Origin: Lactobacillales bacterium
GTDB taxonomy: Bacteria > Bacillota > Bacilli > Lactobacillales > Vagococcaceae
Assembly: GCA_015655485.1 (NCBI GenBank)
Contig: JAATEZ010000286.1
Coordinates: 1-5,198, forward strand
DNA length: 5,198 bases
Direction: 5' to 3'
Under the pieces are notes generated by a model. That model ran no database searches, had not been told where the DNA came from, and saw only the letters and a list, made by a program, of their open reading frames with translations. Both the position numbers and the translations under genes were made by a program. Shown one piece after another: positions 4,966 to 5,198 of this stretch (its first letter is position 1; each line of letters starts with the position of its first letter).

Positions 4966-5198
4966 TGTCAAGCACCTCCCAAGCTAGTAAAGTAAAGCAA
5001 AAAATGGAGCCATGCGGCAAATTGTCTTTCACATAGATCAGACCACCGTGAGCATCAATGATCGATCGGCACAAGTATAAACCTAAACCGATCCCGCGAG
5101 CATCATCACTATGCTTTTTACCTGAAGTATAAAACATATCAAAAATTTTTTCTTTATTACTGTCTGGGATACCAGGCCCCATATCAGCTATTTCAATA
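4958..5198 (-). CDS. kdpD: KdpD-type sensor histidine kinase, C-terminal end only
   Basis: The last 79 codons of a histidine kinase whose frame stays open to the window edge; the sensor, membrane and His-phosphorylation parts lie outside. What is visible is the second half of the HATPase_c ATP-binding domain: G1 box IADMGPGIPD, F box KIFDMFYTSGKK, and G2 box RGIGLGLYLCRSIIDAHGG, then the closing strands to FCFTLL. The G2 stretch (GLGLxxCRxIIDAHGG) and its place directly upstream of a KdpE-like regulator favour KdpD; other OmpR-partner kinases share these boxes, so the subfamily is inferred. The frame continues upstream of the Met at 5182 (codons for IEIAD), so that Met is not the start. It ends at TAA 4960-4958, overlapping kdpE. 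Confidence 0.88.
   Translation of the reverse strand, partial: IEIADMGPGIPDSNKEKIFDMFYTSGKKHSDDARGIGLGLYLCRSIIDAHGGLIYVKDNLPHGSIFCFTLLAWEVLDIE
4973..4980 (-). promoter_or_regulatory. Ribosome binding site of kdpE, inside kdpD
   Basis: The minus strand reads GGGAGGTG within the penultimate codons of the kinase gene. Its spacing favours the TTG at 4965 over the TTG at 4971, and its location implies coupled translation of kinase and regulator. Confidence 0.8.

Overview
The window looks like chromosome from a low-GC lactic-acid Firmicute, most likely an Enterococcus or close relative. The basis is AT-rich codon use, strong AGGAGG-type ribosome binding sites, the protein style, and an intergenic array of palindromic repeats that resembles repeats I remember from enterococcal genomes. 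Species cannot be fixed from the sequence alone.

Layout. (1) Positions 1-3784, plus strand: a tight three-gene operon with a 5'-truncated P-type cation ATPase and two short RCK/TrkA-type NAD(H)-binding proteins, separated by 1 and 13 bases. (2) Positions 3785-4248: a gene-free gap between converging genes, filled by three tandem palindromic units of about 120 bp and a fourth shorter, diverged unit, followed by the terminator of the opposite operon. (3) Positions 4249-5198, minus strand: a KdpE-type response regulator preceded by the C-terminal end of its KdpD-type histidine kinase, which runs off the right edge. The two genes overlap by a few bases.

How the genes fit together. Everything recognisable points to monovalent-cation (K+/Na+) homeostasis. 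The ATPase has membrane motifs close to animal Na,K-ATPase (PEGLLPTVT in M4, SNxxE in M5, DLGTDMVPA in M6) rather than to typical Ca2+ pumps. RCK proteins usually gate Trk/Ktr K+ channels, but no TrkH/KtrB channel is visible here; instead the pair follows the pump. The converging KdpDE pair is the classic K+-limitation/osmotic sensor, with no kdpFABC in view. The main hypothesis is an RCK-regulated P-type ATPase module, possibly under KdpDE control. The second point of interest is the repeat array, whose units keep their palindromic fold while the hairpin sequence inside them differs completely.
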